Notes under the pieces: generated by a model
Seen by the model: only the letters and a program-made list of their open reading frames with translations
Databases searched by the model: none
What the model was told of the DNA's origin: nothing
Position numbers and translations under genes: made by a program
Assembly (NCBI GenBank): GCA_963932465.1
Contig: OZ010788.1
Coordinates: 669,746,484-669,810,483 of the forward strand
Direction of reading: 5' to 3'
Length of the DNA stretch: 64,000 nucleotides
From: Maratus speciosus
Taxonomy: Eukaryota > Arthropoda > Arachnida > Araneae > Salticidae
Part shown: positions 43,838-53,659 of the stretch, piece after piece
Numbering within the stretch: the first letter of the stretch is position 1
Layout of the letters: each line of letters opens with the position of its first letter

Positions 43838-45443
43838 TTTTGCCAACTTACCGATAAAATCCGTAAAACTGTACCGATATCTCCTGTAGTAAATAAGCAT
43901 GTTTCGAATCGGAAAAAGTATTTATTCAAATGTGTCTTGTTCAATTGCGTTCCTTTTATAAGTTACTTTTTAGCTCACAGGCTATCAAAGCCTGTGAGGT
44001 ATCCCTTTTATGAGCCTTATGGAGGAGCCCCTCCCCTTAATGAGCCTTATGTGTCCGCCGGTTCTGTATGTACGTACGTGTGTATGTACGTAAGTATGTA
44101 CGTAACGCGATAACTCTTGATAGAAATATCCGATTTGCTTCAAAATTTTTTTCTAGGTTCATTCTTATATGGCGCTTCCGTGATTAGTTTTGGGGGCTCA
44201 TTGATTAAGGATAAAGGGGGAAAAAGGTGCTAGTCCCCCCCCCCTTAATTCAGATAAATGGGTTTTTCATGCAGAATTATTCGATTTGCTCCAAATTTGG
44301 TATACCGGTTTATTATAATAAGGAACTTCCCTGATCAGATTTGGAAGTTCATTACTTAAGTATAAAGGGGGACACCCCCTTCATTTAGATAAATGGGTTT
44401 TTCATGTAGAATTATTCGATTTGCTCCAAATTTGGTATACCTATGTTAAGGAGCTGCCTTGATTAGATTTGGAGGTTCATTAGTTACATATAAAGGGAGC
44501 AAAGGGTGGGCTACCCCCCTTAATTTAGATAAATGGGTTTTTTATGCAAAAATATGCGATTTGCTATAAAATTGGTATACCAGTTAATTATGTTAAGCAG
44601 CTTCCTTGATTAGATTTGGAAGATCATTATTATTTATGAATGGGGGAAAATGGGCTACCCCCCCCCTTAATTAAGATGAATGCGTATTTCATGTAGGATT
44701 ATTCGATTAGCTCCAAATTTGGTATACCGGTTTATTATGTTAAGGAGATGGCTTGATTACATTTTATTGCTTAAGTATAAAGGAGGGACGGGGACTAGTC
44801 TCCTCTTAATTGAGATAAATGGGTTTTTCATACAGAATTATTCGATTTGCTTGAAATTTGATATACCAGTTTATTTCTATATGGCTTCTTTCATTTGATT
44901 TGGAGGTTCATTGGTTAAGTATAAAAGGGGGAAAGGGGGCAATTGCCCCTCCCTTTAATTTAGATGAATGGGTTTTTATGCAGAATTATCTAATTTAGTT
45001 TTTTTTAAGGTTCATTCTGATATTGAGCTTTTCTGATTAGATTTGAAGGTTCCCTGGTTCAGCATAAAGGGATAAATGGGGGAGCTAATACCCCCCTTAA
45101 TTTAGCGAAATGGTTTTTTTGATGCATAATTATCTGATTTGCTTCAAATTTGGTATACCAGTTTATTATGTTAAGGAGCTTCCCTGATTAGATTTGGAGG
45201 TTCTTTGGTTAAGTATAAAGGGGGGCAACGGGGACTAATCCCTTAATTTATTTTTCGAGGTGCATTATTCTTTGAAATAAGAGTATAATATACAATTAGT
45301 GTGAATTGCCTGTGAGATCAATGCCATCAGTTTAACTGTGCAATTTTCTTTTTATTACAATTTTTTTCGGTGAAAAAAATCACTTATTTGGCTTAGGTCA
45401 TACTGAAACAATTGTACGGAAATTGTCGGTAAGTTGGTAGCTA
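43836..45443. mobile_element. TA-flanked TIR element related to the TGCCAAC MITEs
   Basis: 43838-45441, TA on both sides. Left TTTTGCCAACTTACCGATAA and right read inward GCTACCAACTTACCGACAAT; the next bases ('aatccgtaaaa' / 'ttccgtacaa') also correspond. The termini resemble those of the palindromic MITEs at 27265, 37496 and 50759. Almost all its interior is a separate repeat-bearing element (43971-45360). Confidence 0.6.
43971..45360 (+). mobile_element. Hairpin-headed element carrying ~142-bp tandem repeats
   Basis: It begins TAGCTCACAGGCTATCAAAG, whose CTCACAGGCT ... AGCCTGTGAG forms a perfect 10-bp stem with a 5-nt loop. The tail has 'gtgaattgcctgtgaga' and 'ccatcagtttaactg'. Between them a unit of about 142 bp ('gataaatgggtttttcatg' then 'gatttgctccaaatttggta') repeats seven times, starting near 44252, 44388, 44528, 44674, 44812, 44962 and 45103, each followed by a C/G-rich run. 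A second, shorter copy with the same head and tail lies at 58347-58960, so it is a mobile family. Head hairpin plus internal tandem repeats suggest a Helitron-like replicative element, but this is inference. Confidence 0.7.
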
Positions 45444-45609
45444 TGATCCTTTCATCCCTTCGGGGTCGATAAAATGAGTACCAAACTTTTTTGGGAACAA
45501 AACATTGAGAATCCAGCGCCAGGCTGACCTCCCGACTGCGACGTAAGATTGATGTTACCTCAGAGCCCAGGGTTAAGTAAACAGGGTTAGGCACTGTAGA
45601 TTCTGAAAC

Positions 45610-46397
45610 TTAACCCCTTCTCGACGAGAGCCCTTTGCTTAATTTTTAATCTTTTAAAAACGGTTTTTCAAAACAGAAAGTTTTCTGTAATTGAATCGCG
45701 AAAATGCTCTGATTAAACAAGTAATATAAAAATTTTGTTTTTAAAAGCAATTCCTACTTAGGTTATCAAAGAAAAATTTAATATAATCCCTTAAGCTAAT
45801 ATTAGTTTTTGTTCCCTTAAAATATCTTAATTTGTTGATTTTCTATAAGCAAGTAGGTTTACAATGGAAGTCTAGGGGAATTTGGCGAAATATTAGAGAT
45901 ATCGCCAAGTTGGCGTCAGTTTTGGCGACTGATTTTGGCCACCAAATTTTGCGATATATCGGCAAGTTGACGACAAACTTGGTGGTATTGGGTGACAGAA
46001 CAGGGTCCCCCCTTATTGGAAATACTTTCATTGATCTTCAATAACCAATGGCCGCCATTTTGTCTCCCATGTAAAACTAAAATTAATTAATTAAAATTTA
46101 ATGAATGAATTAATATTTGAAAAAACTGTATTAACATCAATTGTCATCCAGTACAAGTTTAAAAAATTTTATTTCAACTTGATAGGATAAATAATGAGTA
46201 ATTTATTAACGATTGAAAATTTGAACAAGATATATAAATATATAAATATATATATAAATAAATATAGGGAGAGTGTAAAATAATAGTAGGAATTGAATAA
46301 GGTAAACTTTAAAATTAAAAATAACTGGTGAGAATAATGAAGGATTCTGAACATCTTAAGTGGCGCGTATACCGGTCGCTCGTCTCCAAGGGGTTAA
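45610..46397. mobile_element. piggyBac-like TTAA element, 780 bp
   Basis: 45614-46393, flanked by TTAA on both sides. Ends CCCCTTCTCGACGAG and, read inward from the right, CCCCTTGGAGACGAG. Part of its interior (about 45740-46330) matches repeat C ('attcctacttaggt', 'attaacgattgaaaattt', 'aatagtaggaattgaa'), so a C fragment was inserted into or captured by it. No transposase frame. Confidence 0.75.
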
Positions 46398-46554
46398 TGG
46401 GTCGTTATTTTTAGGTGTAAAAATTGAAGTTGTGCGACGTTTATAAGGGAAAAATAATTGCAGTAAATGCGACATCTATTGGCCAGGTCGCGGCCGCCAT
46501 CAATATGGCGTGAGTATTATTTACAGGATATGTTTTTACTTTATAATATAGATA

Positions 46555-46791
46555 TACAGGGTATTTCACGAGAAAGTAGCACTGGAAACTACTGGTATTT
46601 GAAAACATACAGGAATATGAATTTCATATATGTTTGGAAGTTGAGGGGGTGTGGCGTGTTTGTTGCACCTCCTGTGATAAGCCAATTTCTTAAACCTGGA
46701 GTAATGACATATAATTCCTCTTTTATTTCCTCCTGCAGTTTTTTCTCGAACCAACATTTAACAAGCATGCATTATAGTGAAACGCTCTGTA
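46555..46791. mobile_element. Mariner-like MITE, CAGGGTATTTCAC end
   Basis: 46557-46789, TA on both sides. Left CAGGGTATTTCACG and right read inward CAGAGCGTTTCACT. The interior has 'atatgtttggaagtt', 'ttcttaaacctg' and 'ttttatttcctcctgca'. Truncated copies lacking the left end occur inside the next two B units (about 47640-47805 and 48832-48982). The 109-codon open frame at 46467-46796 reads through the MITE and is not a gene. Confidence 0.75.
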
Positions 46792-47346
46792 TATGAAATA
46801 TATCACGCATTATTATAAATTATTTATATTTCCAGAAATCCACGAAATCGACCACTTGTTTCTAACTGGGCGCAAATGCTTTTAAGTTATGTCCAATACA
46901 CTGACTATGAATGAATTAATCAGACACGAATTATAAAATCTCGTTAATGTTTATAAATGATGAATGAAGCAAAGTTATTCATCGGTGATGAACTTGGAGA
47001 ATCAACATTTGTAAGCGTTTACGTACAAATATTGATCACAGGGCTAGAATACCTTAGGGGTAGCTGTGATTCACTGTAAATATAACACGTTACATTGAGC
47101 AAAGTAAGTGGGAACTAGGGCAAATATAGTATGGCAGTAGTCTCTCAGGAATATATCTTACGTGCACCTACTAATTATAATGTTTGAATTAATTTACTAA
47201 ACGTGAGATAGATATTTATTTGCATACTTATTTATTTTTACAAGCATAATTACTTCTGTAAGTCAGATATTTCAACAGAATATTTAACTGTTAATTATGT
47301 TTAAATTAATTTACTAAATTAAGGTATATCTTTATTTGCGTACTTA

Positions 47347-47378
47347 GAGATATCTATATTATAAAGGACAAACGTGTC
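47347..47378 (+). repeat. 32-bp segment inverted in the next unit
   Basis: The segment contains the first bases of a Helitron (TCTATATTATAAAGG, from 47353). In the following B unit the equivalent 32 bp at 48535-48566 are the exact reverse complement, while 'gtactta' before and '(a/g)(c/t)...gacgtcattttcacggtg' after keep their orientation. See findings. Confidence 0.85.
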
Positions 47379-48144
47379 TAACTATAAGCCTGACGTCATT
47401 TTCACGGTGGCAACAAGCATACGATAAAGTTTGACTTTCACTACAATTTTTTTTTAACTTCTAAGTATCCCACATTAATTTGAAAACTGTATTGCAATTT
47501 ACGAAAATTGTAGTGTTTTTAACGCAATTTTCAATCATGATTTTTTTTTAAATTTAACTATCGCGTGCAAACGATTACGAAAGATAAATCCGTTTGCAGT
47601 TAAATTATTATAATTTGCTTGGAAGTTCAGTTATCAGTTCAGAATATGTTTGGAAGTTCAGGGGGCGAGGGGCATTTGTTACACCTCCTGTGACAAACCC
47701 ATTTCTTAAACCTGACATGTAATTCTTCTTTTATTTCCTCCTGCACTTTTTCTTAAACCAACATATTACAAGAATACCTTGCAGTGAAACGCCCTGTATA
47801 TGAAGTACATCAGGCATTACTACAGATAATTTGAATTTCCAGAAAACCACGAAATCGGACACATAAGCTTTTAAGGTTTGTCCAATACACTGACTATGAA
47901 TTAATTAATGAGACACTAATTATAAAATCGTTAATGTTTATCAGTGATGAATGAAACGAAGTTATTCACCAGTGATGAACTTGGAAAATCGACATTTGTA
48001 AGCGTTTACGTACAAATATCGATCAAAGGGCTGGAATACCTTAGGACTAGCTGTGATTCACTGTAACTGTAACACGTTACATTGAGCAAAGTAAATGGGA
48101 ACTAATGTAAATATATTATAACAGCAGCCTCTCGGGAATATATC

Positions 48145-48352
48145 ATAACACTTTGCACTCCGTTGTCGCCGCTGCGGCGACATCATCTTTCCTTGCAAAC
48201 CTTGTTTTTGGCACCAGTAAAAAAGGAAAATAAAATTTTCCTTATTGAATCAGAGCATTTTTGAAATTGTGTACTTAAAGTAAATTTCTTTTTAAAAAAT
48301 GGCGCCGACCGAATAAAATTTGCGTAAGAGACGCCGGAGTACAAAGGGTTAA
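48145..48352. mobile_element. piggyBac-like MITE in B (ATAA/TTAA), 200 bp
   Basis: 48149-48348. Left end CACTTTGCACTCCG and right read inward CCCTTTGTACTCCGGCG. The right flank is TTAA (48349-48352) and the left ATAA, one base eroded. Near the left end is a small GC hairpin (GTCGCCGCTGCGGCGAC). It is inserted in the B phrase 'gaatatatctta|cgtgtcatctactaatt' and is absent from the neighbouring units. Confidence 0.8.
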
Positions 48353-49826
48353 GTGTCATCTTCTAATTATAATGTTTAAATTAATTTACTAAATGTAAAA
48401 TATACCTTTTTTTGCATACTTATTTTTACAAGCATAATTACTTCTATAAGACAAATATTTCAACAGAATATTTAACTGCTTATTATGTTTAAACTAATTT
48501 ATTAAATTAAGGTATATCTTTATTTGCGTACTTAGACACGTTTGTCCTTTATAATATAGATATCTCTGATTGTAATGCTGACGTCATTTTCACGGTGACA
48601 ACAGCAGACGATAAAATTTGACTTTCACTACAATTTCGTTTTAACTTCTAAGTATCGCACAATAATTTGAAAACTGTGTTGCAATTTACGCAAATTGTAG
48701 TGTTTTTAACGTAATTTTCAATCGTGATTTTTTTTAAAATCTATCTATCGCGTGCAAACGATTACGAAAGATAAATCCGTTTGCAGTTAAATTATTATAA
48801 TTTGCTTGGAAGTTCAGTTATCAGTTCAGAATATGTTTGGAAGTTCAGGGGGGACGGGCATTTGTTACACCTACAAGCCCATTTCTTAAACCTGACATGT
48901 AATTCTTCTTTTATTTCCTATGGCACTTTTTTTTAAACCAACTTTTTACAAGAATATTTTGCAGTGAAAAGCTCTGTATATGAAGTACATCAAGCATCTA
49001 TAGCACATCCATAGATAATTTGAATTTCCTGAAAACCACGAAATCGGACTCATAAGCTTTTAAGTTATGTCCAATAAACTGACTATGAATGAATTAATAA
49101 GACACGAATTATAAAATTTCGTTAATATTTATCAATGATGAATGAAACAGAGTTATACACCAGTGATGAACTTGGAGAATCGACATTTGTATGCGCTTAC
49201 GATCAACAGGCTAGAATACCTAAGAGGTAGCCGCGATTCACTGTAACTATAACACGTTACAATGAGCAAAGTAAATGGGAACTAGTACTATGAAAGCAGC
49301 CTCTCGGGAATATATCTTACGTGTCATCTACTAATTATAATGTTTTAATTAATTTACTAAATTATATCTTTATTTGCATACGAATACTTATTTATTTTTA
49401 CAAGCATAATTACTAGTATAAGTCAGATATTTCATCAGCATATTTCACTGCGAATTATGTTTCAATTAATTTACTAAATGTAAGGTAAATCTTTATTAGC
49501 GTACTTATATCTATATTAATATGAAGGACAAACGTTTCTGTCCATAACCCTTATGTCATTTTGAGGGCGGCAACAGCACAGGATAAAATATGACTGTTAC
49601 AGCAATTTTTTTTTTTCGATTTTTAATCTGTCGAATGGGAAAAAATGTTCTTTCAAATGCAATTTATTTGAAAACTGTATTGCAATTTAGGCAAAATTTA
49701 TTGTTTTTAAAGTAGTAATTTTCAAGCATGGATTTTTTTCCGACTGCCAAGAAGGGTTATGTGTTTCACGCGTATCTGTGTATGTGGATTTCTTTATACT
49801 CTCGTAACATCGCAACGGCTAGATGG

Positions 49827-50068
49827 TTGGTTGGTTGTGTTTATGACGGCCAATTATCAACACGAGGGATATAGGCCCGAAGGGGAGGAGTGCCCTTCGT
49901 GGGGGTCTTTCTAAGGGAACCTAACCCGTATTAACGCTTGGAAATCCAAGGTTCGAAGAAAACCACGAAAACTCCGAACGATTAGGCCGACGGGCGCGAT
50001 TGAGTTCGAACCCAGCACCTCCCGTCTACCAGCTTCGAGAGCAGATCCTCTCGGCCACTGGTGGGGCC
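49827..50068 (-). mobile_element. tRNA-derived SINE, 242 bp, perfect TSD
   Basis: On the minus strand it begins GGCCCCACCAGTGGCCGAGA. TGGCCGAGAGG (50047-50057) fits the RNA polymerase III A box and GGTTCGAACTC (50003-50013) the B box, spaced as in a long-variable-arm (Leu/Ser-like) tRNA. The tRNA-like head is followed by an unrelated body and a short (AACC)n-type tail at the 49827 end. A 14-bp duplication, CAACGGCTAGATGG, flanks it at 49813-49826 and 50069-50082. Retroposition would depend on a LINE partner that I do not see here. Minus-strand open frames over it are shadows. Confidence 0.92.
50047..50057 (-). promoter_or_regulatory. Pol III A box of the SINE
   Basis: TGGCCGAGAGG on the minus strand matches the type 2 internal promoter A-box consensus. 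With the B box at 50003-50013 it would drive transcription of the SINE by RNA polymerase III. Confidence 0.75.
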
Positions 50069-50756
50069 CAACGGCTAGATGGATTTTAATGAATGAGGTC
50101 TCTATCAATTAGTCTTAACTGTCCGATAGTTATAGGCTAGGTTTTGTTTTTATAAATTCAAAATGGAGGCCGTAAAATACAAAATGGTGGTAGACTCGAA
50201 AAAAAAAGTTTTACCGACCATATTGAGTGGCATATAATTCGATAGGACTTTCAAAATAAAGACGATGTTTCATTGACTATTTTACAGTCAGAAGTTCCGC
50301 TTTAATATTACAACAACCTGTAAGTTGTGTAGGTAGAATCTCTAGCTTTACTGCAACTCTAACCTTCATACACATCTATAGGCCTCATCCAAGCTGTGTT
50401 TATAGATAGGAACTAACAATTAAACACAACTTAAAAGTCATCAATACAAGTAAATAAAAAATTAGGTTAGTAATATAAAAAATAGTTTCACATGGATGAG
50501 AAATAATTAATCAGTTCGCTTTTTACGCAGTCGGGATTTTTGATTTTTTAAATTTAATTTTTACTTGTTTCAAATTTGTATCTATCGCGGGCCGGCCGAA
50601 TGCAAGTTCAGCCAGCAACAGGATTTAAAAATTAGATTCAATCGTAGGGTCAGAGCGTATTGTCCGAATAAGAATATTTCTTGTATCCAAGTTTCTTGAT
50701 AAAAATATTTTACTCGTGTCCAAAATATAATAACTTGTTTTAATTTATTTTTATCA

Positions 50757-50986
50757 TAGGTGCCAACCTCAAACTAATCTTCCGTAATACTTGAGTTAAT
50801 TTGACCCTGGTTTAATATGTTTCGAAGCAGAAATTTTTTAAAGAAATGAAATTAAATATGTTCGACGTAGAAACGTGGAATTAAATAAGTAAGCATTCAT
50901 AAAATAAATTTTCTGGTTCGAAATGTGGTTAACCTGGCTTAAATTAATCCAGACATTACGGAAGATTAGTGGAAGGTTGGCAGCTA
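50757..50986. mobile_element. Palindromic TGCCAACC-family MITE, copy 3
   Basis: 50759-50984, TA on both sides. Nearly identical in layout to 27265-27486, with mirrored GCTGCCAACCTTCCACTAAT / GGTGCCAACCTCAAACTAAT arms and 'aattaatccagacattacgg' in the right arm. Good agreement between the two distant copies suggests both are fairly young. Confidence 0.88.
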
Positions 50987-51009
50987 TAATATTTACTTAA
51001 ATTTATGTA

Positions 51010-52585
51010 TACAGTGGTGGTCAAAAGTTTCCGGCCAGTTAGTTTCTTTGATTTGTTTGCCAGAATGTTTCAGCGAAGAAGCACAATTGTTGCAAAAGTT
51101 AGGGGTAAGCAAATGACCTCTGACCAAATGATCATTTTGATTGGATACTGAAGATACTTGATGCAAACGGGAAATTTTCAAAATCCGCGTGTGCAAAAGT
51201 TTCCGGCCATTCGTCATTCGTTAATTTTTGCTATCGATAAAGTTTTTTTTTTTACCATGTTTGTTAATTAATCAAGGTGAATAACGTATTTGAAATTCAA
51301 AAATTAAAATTTCAACAAATATTGTTCGTAAAAGAGTGGTTTGTTTGTCGCTAAAGGGCGAAACCTCTAGTGAGATTGCGGCAAAGTTATCGATCGGAAA
51401 ATTTACTGTGAACAATATTTAAAAAATATATAAAAATGGCCATGGGTTTCAGGACTCACCACTGTCCGGGAGACCCCGGAAAACGACTATTCGTATGGAC
51501 AGATTAATCAGAAGAAAAGCAGTTGATGACCCGCATAAAACTGCCGCTGCAATTCCCCTCGATTTACGCTGTTAAAATATTGTTGAAATAAGTCAGTCTA
51601 CCGTGTTAAGACGCTTACGTAGGACTTTATAGAAGAGTCGGTGTTAGAAAATCTTTCATAAGTAAAAAAAAAAAAAAAATCAGAGGGTCTGACTGGCGTT
51701 TGCCAAGGAACACAAAGACTGGTCAAACGTAAACTGCAAAAAGGTTCTGATGAATCGAAGTTCAACCTTTTTGGAAATGATGGCAGACACTGCGTCCGGT
51801 GACCTAAAAACAAAAGATAAGATACGGGATACGTTATTCCTACAATAAAGCATGGCGGAGGACACGTTATGCTGTGGGGAGCATTTTCTGTAAAATGTGT
51901 CGGTCCGTTAGTTGAAATTCGCTGTAAGATGAATGGTGCAATGTATAAAGATATGTTTCAAAATCATTTGCTGCCTTATTGGAGGAAAAATTATGGTTTT
52001 TTGTTACTATGTGTTTCAGCATGATAACGACTCAAATCTTACATGCAAGCTCGTCAAGCAGTGACTTCAGCACGAAAAAATTCCGCTTTCGAAATGGTCA
52101 GCCCAATCACCCGATCAGAATACAATAGAAAATCTTTGGAACGAACTTGAAAACGTGTGCGGAATTATAAATATTTCAATTCAGCAGAATTTCCCCAAAT
52201 ATTCCAAAAACCGTGGAAAAAACTTACCACAGACGATTATCAACCGTTCTTTGGATCGATACCACGTCGCTGCTCCGCAGTACTTATTCTTAAATGTACG
52301 AAGACAAAATACTGATTGTAAATGTTGTTGATCACTGTCATTTTCTGTTATAACACCCTTTTTTCCAAACTTGCCAAGATGACTGGAAACTTTTGAGAGC
52401 ATGCGTTTTCTTTTGCAATTAATTTTGTCAATTTATTTATATTAATTTTTTATTCCATAAATATGTTTCCAACTATTATCTGAATAGAGCGCATAAGTAT
52501 CACTTTGAGCTTCCTCTTCATATGGGTATAATTACAAATTAACCAAACATTTTATGCTGGCCGGAAACTTTTGACCGGCACTGTA
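51010..52585 (+). mobile_element. Tc1-like transposon, 1.57 kb, IR/DR type
   Basis: 51012-52583 with TA on both sides. Ends CAGTGGTGGTCAAAAGTTTC and, read inward, CAGTGCCGGTCAAAAGTTTC, both continuing 'cggcca'. A second copy of 'aaaagtttccggcca' lies about 185 bp inside the left end (51196-51210), and a partial inverted one ('ggaaacttttga') near 52385, the IR/DR arrangement of double transposase-binding sites. The length is that of a full Tc1, but the coding region is broken. Confidence 0.92.
51310..52335 (+). pseudogene. Tc1 transposase pseudogene
   Basis: Pieces in shifting frames spell a Tc1-family DDE transposase. The N-terminal DNA-binding part reads KGETSSEIAAKLSIGKFTVN, followed by a GRP hook in DSPLSGRPRKTTIRMDRLI and then SQSTVLRRLRRTL. 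Further on, KHGGGHVMLWGAFS is the conserved HGGG.VM.WG block of the catalytic domain. Near the end, SPDLNPIE-like sequence is degraded (about 52105-52135), with 'ENLWNELENV'-like residues after it. There are several stops and at least three frameshifts, including around a run of A at 51665-51679. The intact protein would be about 340 residues. Not functional. Confidence 0.88.
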
Positions 52586-52790
52586 TATTTAGAATTTCGA
52601 CTTTTTATAATTCTGTCTACATGTTCCACTATTATTTGTTTTATGCTTTTAAATAGTGTTAGATAGCTTTGTTAATAGTCAGATGTAGTGTGTAACTGTT
52701 TTAAAAAAGTTTGCAATAAAGCATTCAGTATCATGAAATTATTTTTATTGAAATCATAGCTGAAAATGTTTATTCTTCGACTTTTTATAG
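52586..52790. other. Short AT-rich spacer
   Basis: Nothing recognised between the Tc1 element and the 3' end of the minus-strand Helitron. Confidence 0.4.
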
Positions 52791-52794
52791 TATA

Positions 52795-53655
52795 CGAGCT
52801 AAAGTAACCCGGCGTTGCCCGGAATTTTAAGAATGTTTGTTTCGAAAAACCAATTTCTTAATTTAACATACATCATAAAAAAAAAGAAACTTTCGAAGTG
52901 TTATACACATGAATCAAATGAAAACCTAATATAAAAAAAAATATAAATTTATTTAACAGACTCAAAATAATATAGCTATAAATGGACTTATTTCTTTTCA
53001 TCATCGGAGCAATAATGTTATATGCCAATATTTCCATAATAGAGTTTTTATCATTCTTCAATACGTTTTATCACCCTTATATGACGTTACATATTCATCA
53101 CGTCCTTTATATTTCCAATATGGCGTAACATTCCATTTTTTTTTATTTCTCAAATTAATTAAATATTTTTTTTCACATGGAAATCATAAAGCAGAAAAAT
53201 TATAACGTACACACTTTTGACACGTATGACCGCTTTTGTTTTTACTTCGTTAAACTGTTTATTTTATTTTCAATTTTTCACGTGAAAATCTTGCAGTAGA
53301 AAAGTTATGATGTAATATTCCCTTTTTATTTGTCAAACCATTTATTTAATTTTTCACTTGGAAATCTTGCAGTAGAAAAGTAATTATTGTGGTAAGAATT
53401 TTATTGAAAATTTTTAATTGTTGGCAACAGCTATAAAGGAAAATGTTTAAATTTGATTGGAAATTGCTGTTAAATTGGTGGGTTTTTTTTTTTATTAAAA
53501 ATTAACTATAAGTTATTCCGATTCCGGATTATTTTAGTTGTCTCGGCCGTGTTATATTTTAATACACATGTACGTAACATTTCACAATTCTGTCTTCCAA
53601 AGTGTGTATTTGTATAGAATTACAGACAGATAATTTTTCATTTTTATGCATTAGA
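52795..53655 (-). mobile_element. Complete non-autonomous Helitron, 0.86 kb
   Basis: On the minus strand it starts TCTAATGCATAAAAATGAAA after an A (53655) and ends 'gggttactttagctcg' before a T (52795). The 3' hairpin is CCGGGCAACGCCGGG, a widespread Helitron terminus. As with 35667-36842 the last four bases are CTCG. The 5' half matches the truncated copy at 40771-41300. The interior has repeated 'atgaaataaat...tttgacaaataaaa'-type blocks. No Rep/helicase gene. The 62-codon frame at 52873-53061 is a shadow. Confidence 0.88.
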
Positions 53656-53659
53656 TATT

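Larger units (their letters stand above)
46800..49739 (+). repeat. Repeat B tandem array, composite ~1.0-kb units
   Basis: The marker 'cacgaaatcg' recurs at 46841, 47848 and 49037. The second interval contains a 200-bp TTAA MITE, so the true period is about 1.0 kb. Each unit has a B core ('tatgtccaatacactgacta', 'acttggagaatc', 'ttacgtacaaatatcgat', 'taattaatttactaaa'), then a Helitron 5' fragment beginning at 47353, about 48540 and 49509, then in the first two units the 3' part of the mariner-like MITE. The third unit breaks off where repeat C copy 2 starts. B is therefore a satellite into which mobile fragments have been built and amplified. Confidence 0.85.
49740..50535. mobile_element. 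Repeat C copy 2 (short, carries a SINE)
   Basis: Starts CCGACTGCCAAGAAGGGTTA and ends 'cgctttttacgcagtcggg' at 50535. It has the same 5' blocks as copies 1 and 3 ('ggatttctttata', 'gttataggctaggtttt', 'tcattgactattttacag', 'gataggaactaacaattaaa') but lacks most of the middle. A tRNA-derived SINE lies at 49827-50068. Confidence 0.75.

Noticed and set aside
45840..46044. Overlapping open frames on both strands (62-70 codons)
   Set aside because: They lie in a G/C-richer patch inside a TTAA element, with no motif and no support in other copies.
46467..46796. 109-codon plus-strand open frame
   Set aside because: It runs across a mariner-like MITE (46557-46789) that is non-coding in its other copies.
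49990..50068. A genuine tRNA gene on the minus strand
   Set aside because: Boxes A and B are present, but the acceptor stem does not close and the sequence continues into a SINE body and tail flanked by a 14-bp duplication.
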